This document shows, piece after piece, positions 12,435 to 27,035 of a stretch of DNA of 64,000 bases. Positions within the stretch are counted from its first letter, which is position 1, and each line of letters starts with the position of its first letter. Source of the stretch: Entoloma clypeatum (lineage: Eukaryota; Basidiomycota; Agaricomycetes; Agaricales; Entolomataceae); NCBI GenBank assembly GCA_963565915.1, contig OY751488.1:2356001-2420000 (forward strand). Direction: 5' to 3'. A model generated the notes under the pieces. That model was given only the letters and a program-made list of their open reading frames with translations, ran no database searches and was not told the origin of the DNA. The position numbers and the translations under genes were made by a program.

Positions 12435-13366
12435 GGTGGAGGAGATAAATCGAGGACTGATGGGTCTTGTTGTCTATATATAAGGATTGTCATAAAATAA
12501 GTACTGATTGAAATGTGGTACGATACCTCCGACAGGAGGTGTACGTCCCTTGAGATACGGACAAATTATTAAGAGTACAATCTCCGAGCCTTGTCGTACA
12601 TATCCCCGCCCGTCCCCGCCCAATATTTTCGCATTCCCGCCCGCCTTACTAGGAATGCTATACGTCCACAAGTATTTCCTTCACCTTGCATTTCGCAGTG
12701 CCGGCCCTAATACTGCAGGAACAAATGTGTTCATGAAACCATTCCGAGACGGAAATTAGCTCAAGTCCATCTCTCTTGCCTGGAATATTTCACTACGACA
12801 AAATGTATTACCACAATCCTTCTCCATTTCTCTGGCAGCCACCACCGTGAGATGCTAAAGCGATATTCGGTCCTGTCATCGAGGCGCAGTGTAGGTTAGG
12901 GGTAGCCAGGGACGAGGAGCGCATGAGCAGCCGATGACCACCCGTCGAGCTGTCGAGCTGTCGCAGTTTTGGGACTAAGTACTTACCCATCAAACATGTT
13001 CCGCCTCTTGACAGGAATCCTATTGTTCAGCGACACCCCATCACCCCTGTGCACCCGATTTCAAGCAGCTCCGCCGATGGATGCCAGCGTTTTGTAAAAG
13101 AAGTTCTTTATTATACAGTAAATGTGATTGTGACTTCAAACCCATGATGCACTCTCTTCTGCAATCAAAAGGAGCAAGACCTTGAGAGATACAATCAAAC
13201 GAACAGAGCGAATGAGATTCGAATCGCTGAAATATCAAGCCAAATAGCACGCGGTGGGTTTGTCCGAGAGGCAGCCTTCAGGGATTTTGCAAAAATTCCT
13301 ATTGCAATTTCCATGTCACAATTGTGAAAGTATGAAATGCAAGACTATACTCAGAACGCCAAGACT
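12435..13366. other. Intergenic region, HMG-CoA synthase promoter
   Basis: Over 900 bp upstream of HMG-CoA synthase and downstream of the methyltransferase. Only short uninterpretable ORFs are present. I could not pick out a sterol-regulatory element by eye. No repeats or RNA genes were noticed. Confidence 0.4.
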
Positions 13367-14450
13367 TTACAACCTGACAACTGACCATACAAGCAGCCAG
13401 CCATCCTTTCTTCCTGTGCGAAATACATCAACCTCGACAAGTCTAGCTTCCACCGTAACTGGACATTCCCCAAAGACCTGATCTTGCCAGAGTTCTTGCC
13501 AGGTCTCGGGTGAATGGCAGAACATTGTGTAATTGGAACTTGGTGTCGGGCGGACGTCTTTCTCTGGTAACCCAACCTGAGACCCGAATATAACAGATCC
13601 TGGAAGCGCAGACAACAAGGCGGCGAGGCGGCGGGCGAGTTCCAATTGGTGGTTCTCATCGAATAAATGGAAAAACGAGGCCGCAAATATAGCGGATACA
13701 TGGCCCTGCAGTGGGATTAAAGATGGCAAGGAATGGAGAGCAGGGCGGAGAGTCTGTGGCAAGTCGGCGAAGGGTCCTCTGGAGAACATAAAACCTGGAT
13801 CAAACACATCACCCGCCAGGAAAGCGGCGGGGAAATTCTCGGGTGTCGTTTTGAACAATTCATGCCCAAAGTCCCAGAAGGCTGTTGTGTACATTCGATT
13901 ACCCATCAGGGATAAAGATTAGAAAGTGTGCACAGACCTTGCCGAAGGTCGGACGCGATGACGTTTTGAACAGGCCACCCGTCAGCGACTGCCTTTCTTG
14001 TGTCGTTCCCGACTATCAACGACAGATGAGGAGTGAGATCCCCATCAGAAGCAAACCTTACAGCAACATCCGATATCGAGAAGTATGGCATCTTCACGGG
14101 TTCGGCATAGCTCCAAGACGGATTGATAAACAGGCATACGTGATATTTTCATCCTGAACTTCCTCGCTTGAGTAAAAAGTCACGTTGGGACGACTGGCAT
14201 GCCTGGTGAAACTGAAGGAGCGGATGCAGGGATAGCCATAGATCTATGCATGGGCGAATTCAGATGAGAAGAGGTCCGCATACACTGAGAGGGTCTACAC
14301 ATCATAAGCCTTCTTCTGAACTGCGAGGATGTGGTGTTTCAATGTTTCGTCGTCCTCGATGCGGGTTTGAGATTTGAAGAATTGGATCTCGTCAGAGGTC
14401 AACGAGTATAGTCCCTCGTCAAGTGGGAGTTTCGTGGCATGGAGGGACAT
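13367..14450 (-). CDS. SAM-dependent methyltransferase of a basidiomycete family, 290 aa
   Basis: Five exons (14301-14450, 14203-14243, 14062-14153, 13938-14012, 13367-13881) give 290 residues. The SAM-binding motif I is AILLDIGCCFGNDTRKAVADGWP, followed by VIASDLRQ, AFWDFGHELF and AGDVFDP. GHVSAIFAASFFHLFDE and LVEVDVF...LLVWSVVRL close the Rossmann fold. I recall similar proteins of unknown substrate in agarics, some in secondary-metabolite clusters. The second intron (14154-14202) must use a GC donor (AG|GCATGC) to keep the frame. It is divergent from an MBOAT enzyme at 14687, so shared regulation is possible. The substrate is unknown. Confidence 0.88.
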
Positions 14451-14686
14451 GGGTGATGTTGTCGGAGTGTCGAACCGAAAACATGTGGAAGAATGGCAAT
14501 GAAGCTGGTAGTCTCCAGGAAGTCCGACACCCCTTCAAATGTGCGACGGCCTTGCATAGAAAGAATGTGGACTGAGGACTGTGGACCGGTGACCCCTGTG
14601 GCTGTTGGCAATTCCAATTCTCGCGGCCCTGGCTCGGCTTGAAGTGGTACGAGGCGACCAAAGTGGTCCTCCATTCTTGAAGAAGG
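14451..14686. promoter_or_regulatory. Divergent promoter between methyltransferase and MBOAT gene
   Basis: Only 236 bp separate the two start codons, so both genes must draw on this interval for transcription initiation. No palindromic operator or TATA box was convincing by eye. Assigned from geometry alone. Confidence 0.5.
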
Positions 14687-16039
14687 ATGTCATGGTCTGT
14701 TTCAACAAGTTGTCCGTGGATGAAATGCACCGCTGACCGAGGACAACCCAGGCTTGTCGAACTCATACCTCCAACCGATACCCGACAACCCTTGACTCTG
14801 CATTCTTTCTTTCATGACTTGCTGCCACCGCTGCTGTGCTACTATGTGACCGCAGTCCTCGTCCTTGTACCACGCACTCTTGTTCTCCGGACCGCCTTGC
14901 TGCCTTTGACGTTGTGGTTGGCTTTTAGAGCTGCCACGCGGCTCGATCTCTCGCTTGGGTATGACAGCGACAGGCTTGCCTATCTGAATCAAGGGCTTGC
15001 GGTGCGTCATATCGTTGATTCTCGTTCCTAACGGCGTCCTCAAGTTCCCTTATAGCTCGCCCTCACGACGCTTTGTATGCGGTCCATAACATGGTCATTT
15101 CAGAGAAAGCCTTTCCGGCGAGTCAAGACACTCGCCGGAGCGACTCCTCAGTTCTATGGCGACCGTGCAACTTCGACCGAGCCAAACTACAATCGGCTAG
15201 CTATTGATGCTTGGGATTTGTGCTGCAACCTACGCGGGTGTGGGTGGAATTGGTCGCTGAACCTCCAGATACCAGCAGAAACACGACCAACTCATTCAAG
15301 TGCGGCCTTCGTGAGCGCCACTTTTGTGTCGCTTGTTATGCACATCTTTTGGTTCGATATTTTGCACTACTGCGTCCAGTCGTTTGCTCCGTCAACGATT
15401 GGTTCTCCGAGAGGCGGCAGCATCTTCGATTCATCCCTCGCTCCGACGCATCGTTATTCAAGGTCGACCATGATCACCTTCATGTCAGGTCTAGTTATCT
15501 ACTGCGCTATTCAGATGGGTTATCTTTTCGCGACATTACTCGGCATCCTCGTTTTCAGGCAGCACTTGTCCCTGTGGCCACCCCTTTTCAAATCTCCCTG
15601 GCTGTCCACTTCGTTGACTCAGTTTTGGGCCAAACGGTGGCACCAGCTCTTCAGGGATAATTTTATCTCTCTTGGAGGATACCCGCTTTCTTTGGTAGCT
15701 GGACGCATCGGTGGCGTCATGGGCTCCTTCCTCGTCTCTGGAATACTTCATGACATTGGGTTGTGGGGCATGGGAAATGGTTCAGATTTTCGGAAAATTG
15801 GTGGCTTCTTTTTGGTCAATGGGGCCGGTATCCTCTTAGAGCATCTTTGGCGGAAGATCACTGGATCCAGAGTGGCCGGGTTCATTGGGTGGATATGGAC
15901 AGTAGCGTGGGTGATCGGGTGGGGTAACATTCTTGTGGATGCCTGGACTGAGAAGGGTTTGGTCGGAAGTCGTTTCATTCCGGTGCCTTCGCGGCCATCA
16001 ACATTCATCTTTGGTGCGCTCCCCAATGATACCATATAA
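14687..16039 (+). CDS. MBOAT / wax-synthase-like acyltransferase
   Basis: Two exons (14687-15001 and 15056-16039) give 432 residues. Several hydrophobic membrane segments are visible, for example PPLLCYYVTAVLVLVP, FVSATFVSLVMHIFWF and STMITFMSGLVIYC. The signature FWAKRWHQLFRDNF with a downstream GILHDIGLW block is typical of fungal wax-synthase-domain (MBOAT_2) proteins, which transfer acyl groups inside the membrane and often decorate terpenoids. The histidine in RWHQ and/or LHD is probably catalytic. The ATG at 14687 is the first in frame, but conserved-looking sequence starts about 30 residues later. The acceptor substrate is not known; the divergent methyltransferase neighbour is a possible partner. 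Confidence 0.82.
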
Positions 16040-16134
16040 TAAGAGATTGGATACACACATTCGTTCTTGCTAATTCTACTCCCGCTGCGTCCGGATGCTC
16101 TCGTCACCCGAGTAGTGTCTTAAGTTACTGTAGG

Positions 16135-17353
16135 CTATGAGGATATGATTCTATTTGCGTCGTCGAGGATGATGTTGTCAATGAGACGCGTTTTATCCAC
16201 CCACAACGCCCCGCTCAAGATGACCGGAACCGGATTCTGAGCGTCTCTCCGACCAACGCCATCCATAATCTCGAAATCCTCCGTACTGTTCATTTCCAAA
16301 TAATCTAAACGCATGTTGACTGCCAAGCCTTCCGTCTTGACGCGTGCTTGGCTCGCTTCAATAACGCTCAAGGCTTTTTCTATGCATTCCGCTTTCGTGG
16401 CGCCGGCGTCCCAATTCAGGTTAGCTGCCTGCAGCGCTTGGTATAGGGTGGGTGCAGCTTTGCGTCCGTCTTCCGTGAGATAAGCGTTCCTAGATGACAA
16501 TGCCAATCCGGTGGCAGGGTCGCGAGCAGTCGGTACAATACAAAGGTTCGCGGGATCGGGATGTGCGAGAAGGAGGTCCCTGCAAAGTCGTCGGAGGAGA
16601 AGCGCTTGTTGGATGTCTTTCTGGCCGAAATAAGACTTCGTGGGCTGCGTTGTGCAGAATGTTGATTAGATTAGCAAAAATGGAACGAGATGCGTGGCGT
16701 TGTGGACGAACCTCGACTGCATTGAAAAGCTTCGAGACCACGGTGGCTACGCCTCTGAAGAAGGTAGGGCGACTCTGGCCCTCCATTTGGTGACTAAAGC
16801 CTTTCACTTCGATAAAAGTCCCTTTCTGGGTGTCAATATTCTGGCTGATGCCAGAAGGATACATTTCCTGCACAGATGGCAAAAATACGGCGGACACTTG
16901 TCGCGACATGGAGTTCCCGACCTGCGACGGATCTGCAACAGCAAATGTTTGCGACTCTAGGAGTTCCAGATCTCGAGGCAGGGTGCGAGGATAGGTGGCA
17001 AGGTCCTCGTGTGGGGCAAACTGGGCAGGGTTGACGAAGATCGACAGGACAGTGAGGTCATTTTCTGCGAGGGACTTTCTCACTAGCGATTTCAGATAGA
17101 ATTCTCATATTTGGGGAAAATATGGGGCCTTACCGAGAGAAAGATGTCCTTCATGGAGCGCACCCATCGTTGGGACGAACCCGACTGACTGGCTTTCCCT
17201 GAAAGCTTGTCTCCTCCATTCCCGAAAGGACGCCACAGTGGTGAAGATCGGAATGGATGAGCGGGGGAGATCTGCTGTAGAGGTACCGTTCATCCCAACG
17301 GACGGCAGGGAAAGGAAACGTATAAGACGCTGAGAAAACAGATTTTTAACCAT
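16135..17353 (-). CDS. PAN6: Pantothenate synthetase (pantoate-beta-alanine ligase)
   Basis: Three exons (17134-17353, 16712-17082, 16135-16644) encode 366 residues. The enzyme joins pantoate and beta-alanine using ATP, the last step of vitamin B5 synthesis. Motifs seen are GFVPTMGALHEGHLSLV (HIGH-type ATP site), LSIFVNPAQFAPHEDLATYPR, KSYFGQKDIQQ, IVPTARDPATGLALSSRNAYL and RLDYLEM. There is a roughly 50-residue N-terminal extension before the core, which could include targeting information but has no clear signal. The usual PF-rich block near residue 180 is diverged. Introns are 51 and 67 bp, GT-AG. Confidence 0.96.
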
Positions 17354-17443
17354 CCACTGCGCTCATGTTACATATATGTCGACCACTTTTTTTTACAACC
17401 CGTGCTGCCATCGGATCAGATTAGATCTATTGTAATTAGGGTA

Positions 17444-18348
17444 TCATTGCGAACGCCTAATCTCCAGAGCCTCCCACTCCTTTCTCCATCGCAGCCAGTC
17501 ACTTTCACGCCCACCATCTGCCCAAACGGCCCAGCCATCACGTATTTGTAACCAAGTAGAGACAGGGTTTGTCAACAGACCGTATTTTATTGACCCAAAG
17601 ACTGAAGCGGGTCGTCGTCGTGGGATTAGCTCTGCAAAAATATAAAGGAGAGTTCCGAGGCTGGTGCCGATAGCAATCCCCCACAGGATCTGGTTGGCGT
17701 TGTGGTACCCAAGATAGAAGCTATAAACGATATGCACTGGTCAACTCACAAACTGGCTAACGTCCTGCAACATACCGAGAAAACGCGACTGCGCTGGCCC
17801 AAGTTATGAGGCCGGAATAGACGATTGTTCTCCATATTATATCAAGAAGGGGAGAGCCGGTCGAAGCAAATCTGTGCCGGAAATAGAGATGGCAGATGAG
17901 AAAAGATGCAAAGTACCCCATGTATTGGCTGTGCGAGGACGGAAAACCATAGCCATTTCCTATACTTTCTGTGTCCCACAAGCGGTTCAATCAACCGAAG
18001 ATGATAAGTAAAGAGGCGTACCGATAGGTCTATCTTGTTTGATGGCCTGCTTCAATAACCAGTTGAAGGCTTCGCCCGCCAATTGTCCGGCCCACATGAC
18101 TATCACGAGGTATTCCCGCGTCTGGACAGCTAATGCTGCATATGAGGCCTATAGGTTATCGATGATACATGTATGAGTTGAGATGAACAGAAATTACTTA
18201 CCATTAGGAGGATGGGACTGAGAGTTACCAAAGCCAATGATAGCGAGAATAAGGACGAGTCATCGTCTAGCGAAAATCAATAACACGGTGGTGGAGGGGA
18301 AATCAAGAAAAGCTGACAGAGGACGTGTGTAAGGTCCAGAGAGGTCAT
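17444..18348 (-). CDS. CAX4: Dolichyldiphosphatase (PAP2 family)
   Basis: Five exons (18318-18348, 18202-18266, 18022-18148, 17776-17959, 17444-17720) give 227 residues. The start MTSLDLTHVLYDD is typical. Three PAP2 motifs are present: LLKQAIKQDRP, GYGFPSSHSQ and SRFYLGYHNANQ. Hydrophobic segments indicate an ER multipass protein. It removes a phosphate from dolichyl pyrophosphate at the lumenal face, recycling the carrier for N-glycosylation. The fourth intron (17721-17775) was placed so that SR joins FYLGYH; the nearer acceptor at 17738 would introduce a stop. The gene is transcribed away from BCS1, with 106 bp between starts. Confidence 0.93.
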
Positions 18349-18454
18349 GAATTAGCACAGCCACCGAATATCCTTTCAACACGAGTCAGGTCAGAAATGC
18401 CGGAGCCGTACTCTCCATGATTTAAAAACGACAAAGTTGAGCACATCCTCCTCC
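18349..18454. promoter_or_regulatory. Shared promoter of dolichyldiphosphatase and BCS1-like genes
   Basis: The two start codons are only 106 bp apart on opposite strands, so this interval and the ends of both genes must carry both core promoters. No specific elements were identified. Confidence 0.5.
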
Positions 18455-20563
18455 ATGGATTTCCCCATCCAACACGTCCTTTCTGACGTCCTAGGTGATG
18501 GTGCGAATGTCACATCACCCGCACGTCCTATGCCCACCAATATCTTGGGCGCGCTATCCCTCATGTTCTCTTTTTCGGCGCTGCGTGACTGGGTAAAGCT
18601 CATCGTCATTGGAGGGTTCTTCGAGAGCTGCAGACGTCTTGGCTACACCATCTACCACAAAGTCATCAATCATTTCTACATCACTGTCGAGTTCCAGGAT
18701 CATGATGACAGCTATGGTGCGTCGTCGCCGAATCTCTGCATCGTTGCAAGCGTCTGAAAGAATATCGTCTTCCGGAAGATTGGATGATGGTTTGGCTCTC
18801 GAAACAAAAGATCTGGGGTATCTACGAATTCTTTTCCATATGCCTCGCGAATATTCACAACATTCGCCAGCTGAAGCGAGGGAACTCCAAGTCAGTACCA
18901 AATCTTTTGGTTTATCTGATTCCGCCGTCCTTGTACCTGGAGAGGAAGAAGACACAAGCGCTTTGGTATCCGGAGGCAGGAGACTGGCCTACATGCCCAT
19001 GCACAACACTACCCAAACTTTATGGTACAAAGGATCTTGGATGAGGGTCACCCGCAGCCAGACTCCATCAGGCTATCAAATGCGAGCAGAGGACAAACTG
19101 ACTCTCTGGTATGTTGTCCTCAGTCCATGTCGCGCGCCGGGTTTTTCATTTCGACGAAATGTCAGCATTATGACGAGACATCATCATCTTCTAAATTCCC
19201 TTCTTTTGGAGGCCAAGAAGGCATATATGGCAGCCAAAGAGGATAGCATCTGCGTTTACATGTCAGACATGTGAGTGCCCACACAAGATGCTTGTCAAGG
19301 CTATCTCTGAGCCTGCGAACCTAGCTCCAACGACTGGAGGCATGTGGCGTGTCGTCCCAAACGCCCCCTTCGCTCGATCATTCTCGATCCTGGTATCAAG
19401 GATCTCTTACTGGAGGACGCCAGAGACTTCTTGGCAAGCAAAGCATGGTACTCAGTCCGTGGAATTCCCTTTCGCCGAGGATACCTTCTTGTATGTCTCT
19501 CATCTATACTTACAGTCCTTTGATTCACCTGACTCCGGTTTGTGTAGCATGGAGCGCCAGGATCTGGGAAAACTAGCATCATCCACAGTCTTGCGGGTGA
19601 ATTAGGCCTTGACGTGTACATCATCTCGTTATCTCGTGCTGGCATGGATGACTCAGCTTTGAGTGAGCTCATCTCGGATCTACCAGGTAAGCGTTCGCAA
19701 AGTTATACTGAACGAAGCAATTCTCATAAAGGCTTCAAAAGTTGAATGTATTGCTTTAATGGAAGATATTGATGCCGCATTTACGCAAAGTCTTAACCGA
19801 GATGCACCAACACCAACAACGGGGTCTACCGGTAGCGAGTCTGATTCGCCCGACTCGCATAATGTTCCTCGTTCGACAAGGTGGGCACTTTTGTCTATAC
19901 TAGTCTAGTTTCTCTCACATCTGATGCGATGGCCGCAGCAGCAGGGTCAGCCTTAGCGGTCTCCTGAATGCACTTGACGGAATTGGGGCACAAGAGGGTA
20001 GAATTCTTTTTGCGACCACTAACAAATATTCTTCCCTTGATCCTGCGCTTTGCCGCCCGGGTCGTATGGACATCCACATCGAGTTCAGGCTTGCCAGTAA
20101 ATACCAAGCGGGCGAACTGTTTCGTTGTTTCTACCTCGCAGAGGACGACGAAGCGATGCATCATGGCGAAGAGGAGTCAGAGAAGGAGCGCTTGGATTCG
20201 GAATCCACTTCCGACTCCTATGACACTGATCTCATTGACCTCGGCGCATATTCATCGCGGACGTCAGCAAACACGGCCGCGACCTTCGCGCCTGGGGCCA
20301 CAACCTCCAAAACAAAAGTTGCCATCTTCGGCGACCTTCATTGCGGCCGTGCTGCTTCGAAGGTGTCTCGTGGCAGACTTTTGAAGCTGGCTGATCAATT
20401 TGAGGGTGCGATCCCTGAGCGCGAGTTCTCCATCGCCAGCCTTCAAGGCTATCTAATGGGGTACAAGATTCGGCCTATAGACGCTGTGAGATACATAGGA
20501 GCTTGGATTGAGAAGGAAAGATCGCCAAAGACCGCTGGAACGAACGACCCTCTCATCTCATAA
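18455..20563 (+). CDS. BCS1: BCS1-type AAA ATPase (mitochondrial chaperone BCS1 family)
   Basis: Eight exons join to 568 residues (18455-18716, 18779-18817, 18877-19108, 19166-19270, 19325-19490, 19548-19686, 19742-19880, 19939-20563). The N-terminal BCS1 domain has DSYDWMMVWLSKQKIW, LQVSTKSFGL, and PFRRGYLL just before the AAA core. Walker A is GAPGSGKTS, Walker B IALMEDIDAAF, followed by SGLLNALDGIGAQEGRILFATTN and the arginine-finger region CRPGRMDIHIEF. Bcs1 inserts the Rieske Fe/S protein into complex III; basidiomycetes carry several paralogues, so this copy may have another client. A long Ser/Asp-rich linker (about residues 410-470) and the C-terminal extension are unlike yeast Bcs1. 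Confidence 0.93.
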
Positions 20564-22235
20564 TTTGTCCGAGGAGTCGGACCCACCTCTCCGGAATTCT
20601 GCAAGCTGGTCCAAGGGAATCCACAGGAACAGAGGAAAGACATCTACCTCCATAATTTACGTACAGCCAGCGACAAGACAAAGAGCGCCGTCGTAAACCC
20701 AACGAGTGCATGATGATATACCAGATATACGCATTCTAACGCTCGGAAACCCGGCTTGTTTCATCAAGATAAGGCTCACTTTCTGTGAGCGCCTTTCTCC
20801 TAGTCATACTAGTGAGCAGACGTACACATGCGCCACCGAAATTCAGGTCGGCCAAGATAAAACAGCAGAAGGGGCTATGCTTAACAGCGTCAACTAGCGT
20901 CAACTATCCATATGGTCACAAGGGCAACCAGTTACACCTTTGCGCTTGGTGGATCAGGTGACTGTACGCCAACGGACCACAGAATTTTTGCTTCCATGAC
21001 GAAGAAAAAAGCATACTGTACGGGACCTAAAATATTGTCCCTGATGGGAAGCGTCTTGGTTGACTGTCGGCCACGTCGGCCACATGATGTCAACACTCAA
21101 CCAGAATGGGGATAATCAAAATTCCAGAATGGTCATTGGCATTTGCAATTTGCACCCCAATCACAGAGAGAAACGTTCGACAAGGCGGCTGGTAGGGGGG
21201 CAGTGGGGCACTAGCGCTGTGCCCACAGATACTGAGATGGACGGCCGATCGTTGAAAGGATTAGCGTCCGAATTGGGGTCTCCGCGGGCGTCGCGTCTGT
21301 CGAAACGCATGGCTTAGTCAACTGGCCGCCTCTCAACCTTCACTGTTTTTTTTAGTGTACTCAGCAAGTCCTTACTACTGCACAGGGCTGGACAGTTGTA
21401 CAAACTTGGTGCGACGGTACAATGATTTTCCAAGGCCCTCAACAAAAAGGTTCCGAACTGCCAAACGCATTGTCATTTCCCGAAATAGTCTAAGACTTGT
21501 GGTGACCACCTTGTCGGGCCGCGGGTGCTTGTTTATGTAGACCTCCTCATGATCATGATCAATTGAATTTGTTCGCCTCACTGCCAAAGAACACACAATT
21601 CTGGATCTCGATCTGAGGGCGACTTATGTACTGATTGAATATTGTCAGACATCAAAGCGGAGAAAAAATTCGCTCTTTGGCATAATTCGGCTAGGTCTTT
21701 TGAAAGCCGGCGATTCACCACACCCCCCCAGGGCCCAAGTAATTCCTTAAAAATGCGGCATAGTGGGTTTTGCACCTTTTCATCACCCTCAACCGTCGGC
21801 TCTGTTGGACAAATTTTATCCTGTCCTATGCAGGAATCACAATCATCACGACCTCCCCGGTATCAATTGGGATCTGGCTTGGAGAACAACGGTCACAGTC
21901 CTTGGTCGTGAGTTCTCGTCTCCTTCGGAGTGATTCAGTATCTCGCGTTTTCTCGGGAAATCTTTGTCCCTGCGTTGAGATGCACTTGCCGCCTTCTTTT
22001 CTCTCCCTTGTACAGATTATAAGGACCGTGCCACTGACGCCACAGGATTGCCACCGCGTTGTGCCACAGACCTTCTCATAGCATGCAGATTCAGTCACTT
22101 GTACATGGGGACGTGGGCTTTTCTCGGTGCCAGCCTACAAGACGGGAATCGGGAGATCGGAGTCTGCGCCACCCCAATCGACCGCTAGCGGCAAGCCCAG
22201 TCAGGTACACCGACACCCTCGGGTGCGAAGCATCC
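20564..22235. other. Intergenic region, no supported gene
   Basis: Nearly 1.7 kb with only short ORFs in all frames and no recognisable motif. Since genes here can be split into exons below 25 nt, a small heavily spliced gene cannot be excluded. No tRNA, terminal repeats or transposon remnants were recognised. Confidence 0.35.
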
Positions 22236-23435
22236 ATGAGCTGTTCTCGAGCGAGGTAGTAAGACTGATTCCAAGCACCGATTTGTCTCGCTGACAGAGA
22301 CATATTTCAGGGAAGCGCGGTCATCAGCTTCTTCAATCACTTTGCCGTCTTTCCGCGAGGCATTTCCTGACCAGTGAGCTGTTTGAATTTACACAGAAGG
22401 CACCCTGTGATCCACCATAAAACCACAGCGTCTTCCTGCCTGCCACGTACGGCAATCTACCGCAGTCAATCGCCCACAAACCTCCAAGTCCTTGGAACGA
22501 TCCTGATTGCTCCCGTAGCTCTGATGCGACATCCTCCTCAGCGTGGACTGATGACGATCAAAGTGTTCTGGGTTCCCCTTACAACACAGCGAGGTAACCT
22601 TGTTTTTGTTCTTGTCGAAGGAGAGGCCCTGACAAAACATGCCCAGGCCCCTCCCAAAAAATGACAGGTTCGCAACGCTCGTCCAACTCGCTCCTGTTAT
22701 TTCACGATGATCAACAGGTCTGACGCTCAAGAACAAGGGGTCCACCCAGCCGATTGGAGGATCTTCAGCTACAACGACGACAGCGGCAATGCACAGCTCC
22801 CTTCCTCTCCCAGTCCCGTAAAACGAATGTGGGAGCAGTACGCGGTGCAAGAAGCGGACGAAAACAGTATTCCTTATTACCAATGCCTTTGGAAAGGAGA
22901 CGAAGAATCGAGCTCTACATGTGATTACCAGTCGGAAAAACAGGCCATGAAGCGACACATCGAAGTGACCCACCTTAAAATAAAGTAAGCACGTTTCCTG
23001 GTCGGCGAGGTTTTGTCTGACATTTCGCCCAGGCCGCACCTGTGCCCGTACTGCGGCAAGGCATTTGGTCAGGTGAAATAGCACATCTGCTAGGCTGTGT
23101 TCCTTACTCAATGTTCGCCGCATATCAGAAAACTGCACTGAACGTTCACAAAGCAACTCAGTGAGTGTAAGATTTTACTAGGACGTCGGGCTACTGTGTA
23201 CTGAAAATTTCCCGTACCTCTTCTGCAGCACAGGTGAAACGCCGCTACAATGTCGTTTTCATTGTGGCGAAGCTTTCAGCGACCCTGCTCGACGACATCG
23301 ACATTACGAGAGAGCTCACGGTTACCGTCCAAAAGGCCGCCGAAAGGTAACAATAAAATTTCATTTCCATGTCGTGAGTTGAAATCCCACTCCCTGCATC
23401 AGAATCAGAAACGCAAGCCTCTCTCCAGGCTCTAG
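22236..23435 (+). CDS. Small C2H2 zinc-finger protein, 252 aa
   Basis: Nine small exons join without frame error (22236-22255, 22311-22373, 22429-22593, 22647-22667, 22718-22984, 23033-23072, 23129-23160, 23229-23346, 23403-23435). The N-terminal half is Ser-rich with ITLPSFREAFPDH. Three Cys2His2 units follow: a wide one (YQCLWKGDEESSSTC...KRHIEVTH), HLCPYCGKAFGQKTALNVHKATH, and LQCRFHCGEAFSDPARRHRHYERAH joined by a TGETP linker. A basic tail (KGRRK...QKRKPLSRL) could be a nuclear signal. Probably a nuclear DNA-binding protein; no ortholog is claimed. The start uses the first ATG from which all exons stay in frame. Confidence 0.85.
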
Positions 23436-26145
<2,710 letters not shown>

Positions 26146-27035
26146 ACGACAGAGATTAGAGTGGACAGAAGTGCATACTAGATGCATATAGAAAGTTGCC
26201 TTGTAAATTGTCGCGATTTGCTGCGAATCACCCCGTTTTCTTGTCTTTGAAATTGAAATGCAAAGCAGATAACTTCATGTGAGTTCAAAGCAGTTCTGAA
26301 GTGCCTGGACACATGGATGAGCACGGCTCATACATGCGCTTGGACTTGTATGGGATAATTGCAATTCCGCTCTTTACCTCTTCGAGGTACCTCCACAGAC
26401 ATGTCGAATTTTGGAACATAAATCTTGAGCTAAGAAGGTTCCTTTACCGTTTCCCCCAATTGACCAAATCTACCCAGCTTAATTTTGCCTTCGCTTTTTG
26501 CATAGTGTGCTTGCTCGACGTAATTGATTTGACATCTGGGAATTATCAGGCCTCGACTTCGTTCACCTTGCGAAGGTCCTAGCATAGCTGTTCCTATGGA
26601 CCGACCGCACTGACACGACATGATGCCGTTCGAACTGAAAAAAAACCCTTCAGCCTGAAGGTTGACGTGATAACAAGTAACTCCCTAGGAGAGGCAACAC
26701 AGGCTCGCACGATTCATTGCCCATGCGTTAGTGATATAATTGAAGAGTCTCTGTATTGTCTTGGAACATGCAAGCCCTACATCCTAACTTGGCAACAATG
26801 CTGTTACGGCGCGATTATAGCGTGGCCTCCAGATATCTTTTTTTTTTTTTCAAATATTTCAAGGAACCCTAGTTTTTCCCCCTTCCTCACAGAATCGAGG
26901 GTGCTCTCAATACCCGAAGCATAGCTAATTTCTAAATGAACAGAAATGCCAATGCATAGCAGGAAAGGCAGCCATGGTTTCAGTAGACTGTCCTACTCTT
27001 CCTCATTCAAGGGGATCAAATCTGCAGAAACGATA
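26146..27035. other. Convergent intergenic region
   Basis: Almost 900 bp between the 3' ends of phosphoglucomutase and the hydrate dehydratase gene. It contains a T-run near 26840 and short meaningless ORFs. No gene seen. Confidence 0.4.

Noticed and set aside
17721..17775. Near acceptor at 17738 in the dolichyldiphosphatase intron
   Set aside because: It produces an immediate stop; the acceptor at 17721 gives the conserved SRFYLGYHN.
20564..22235. Transposon or retroelement remnant in the long gap
   Set aside because: No transposase or reverse-transcriptase residues, terminal repeats or target-site duplications could be seen.
22389..23156. 255-codon minus-strand ORF opposite the C2H2 gene
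   Set aside because: It has no protein-like features; the plus strand gives a clean nine-exon zinc-finger protein over the same bases.
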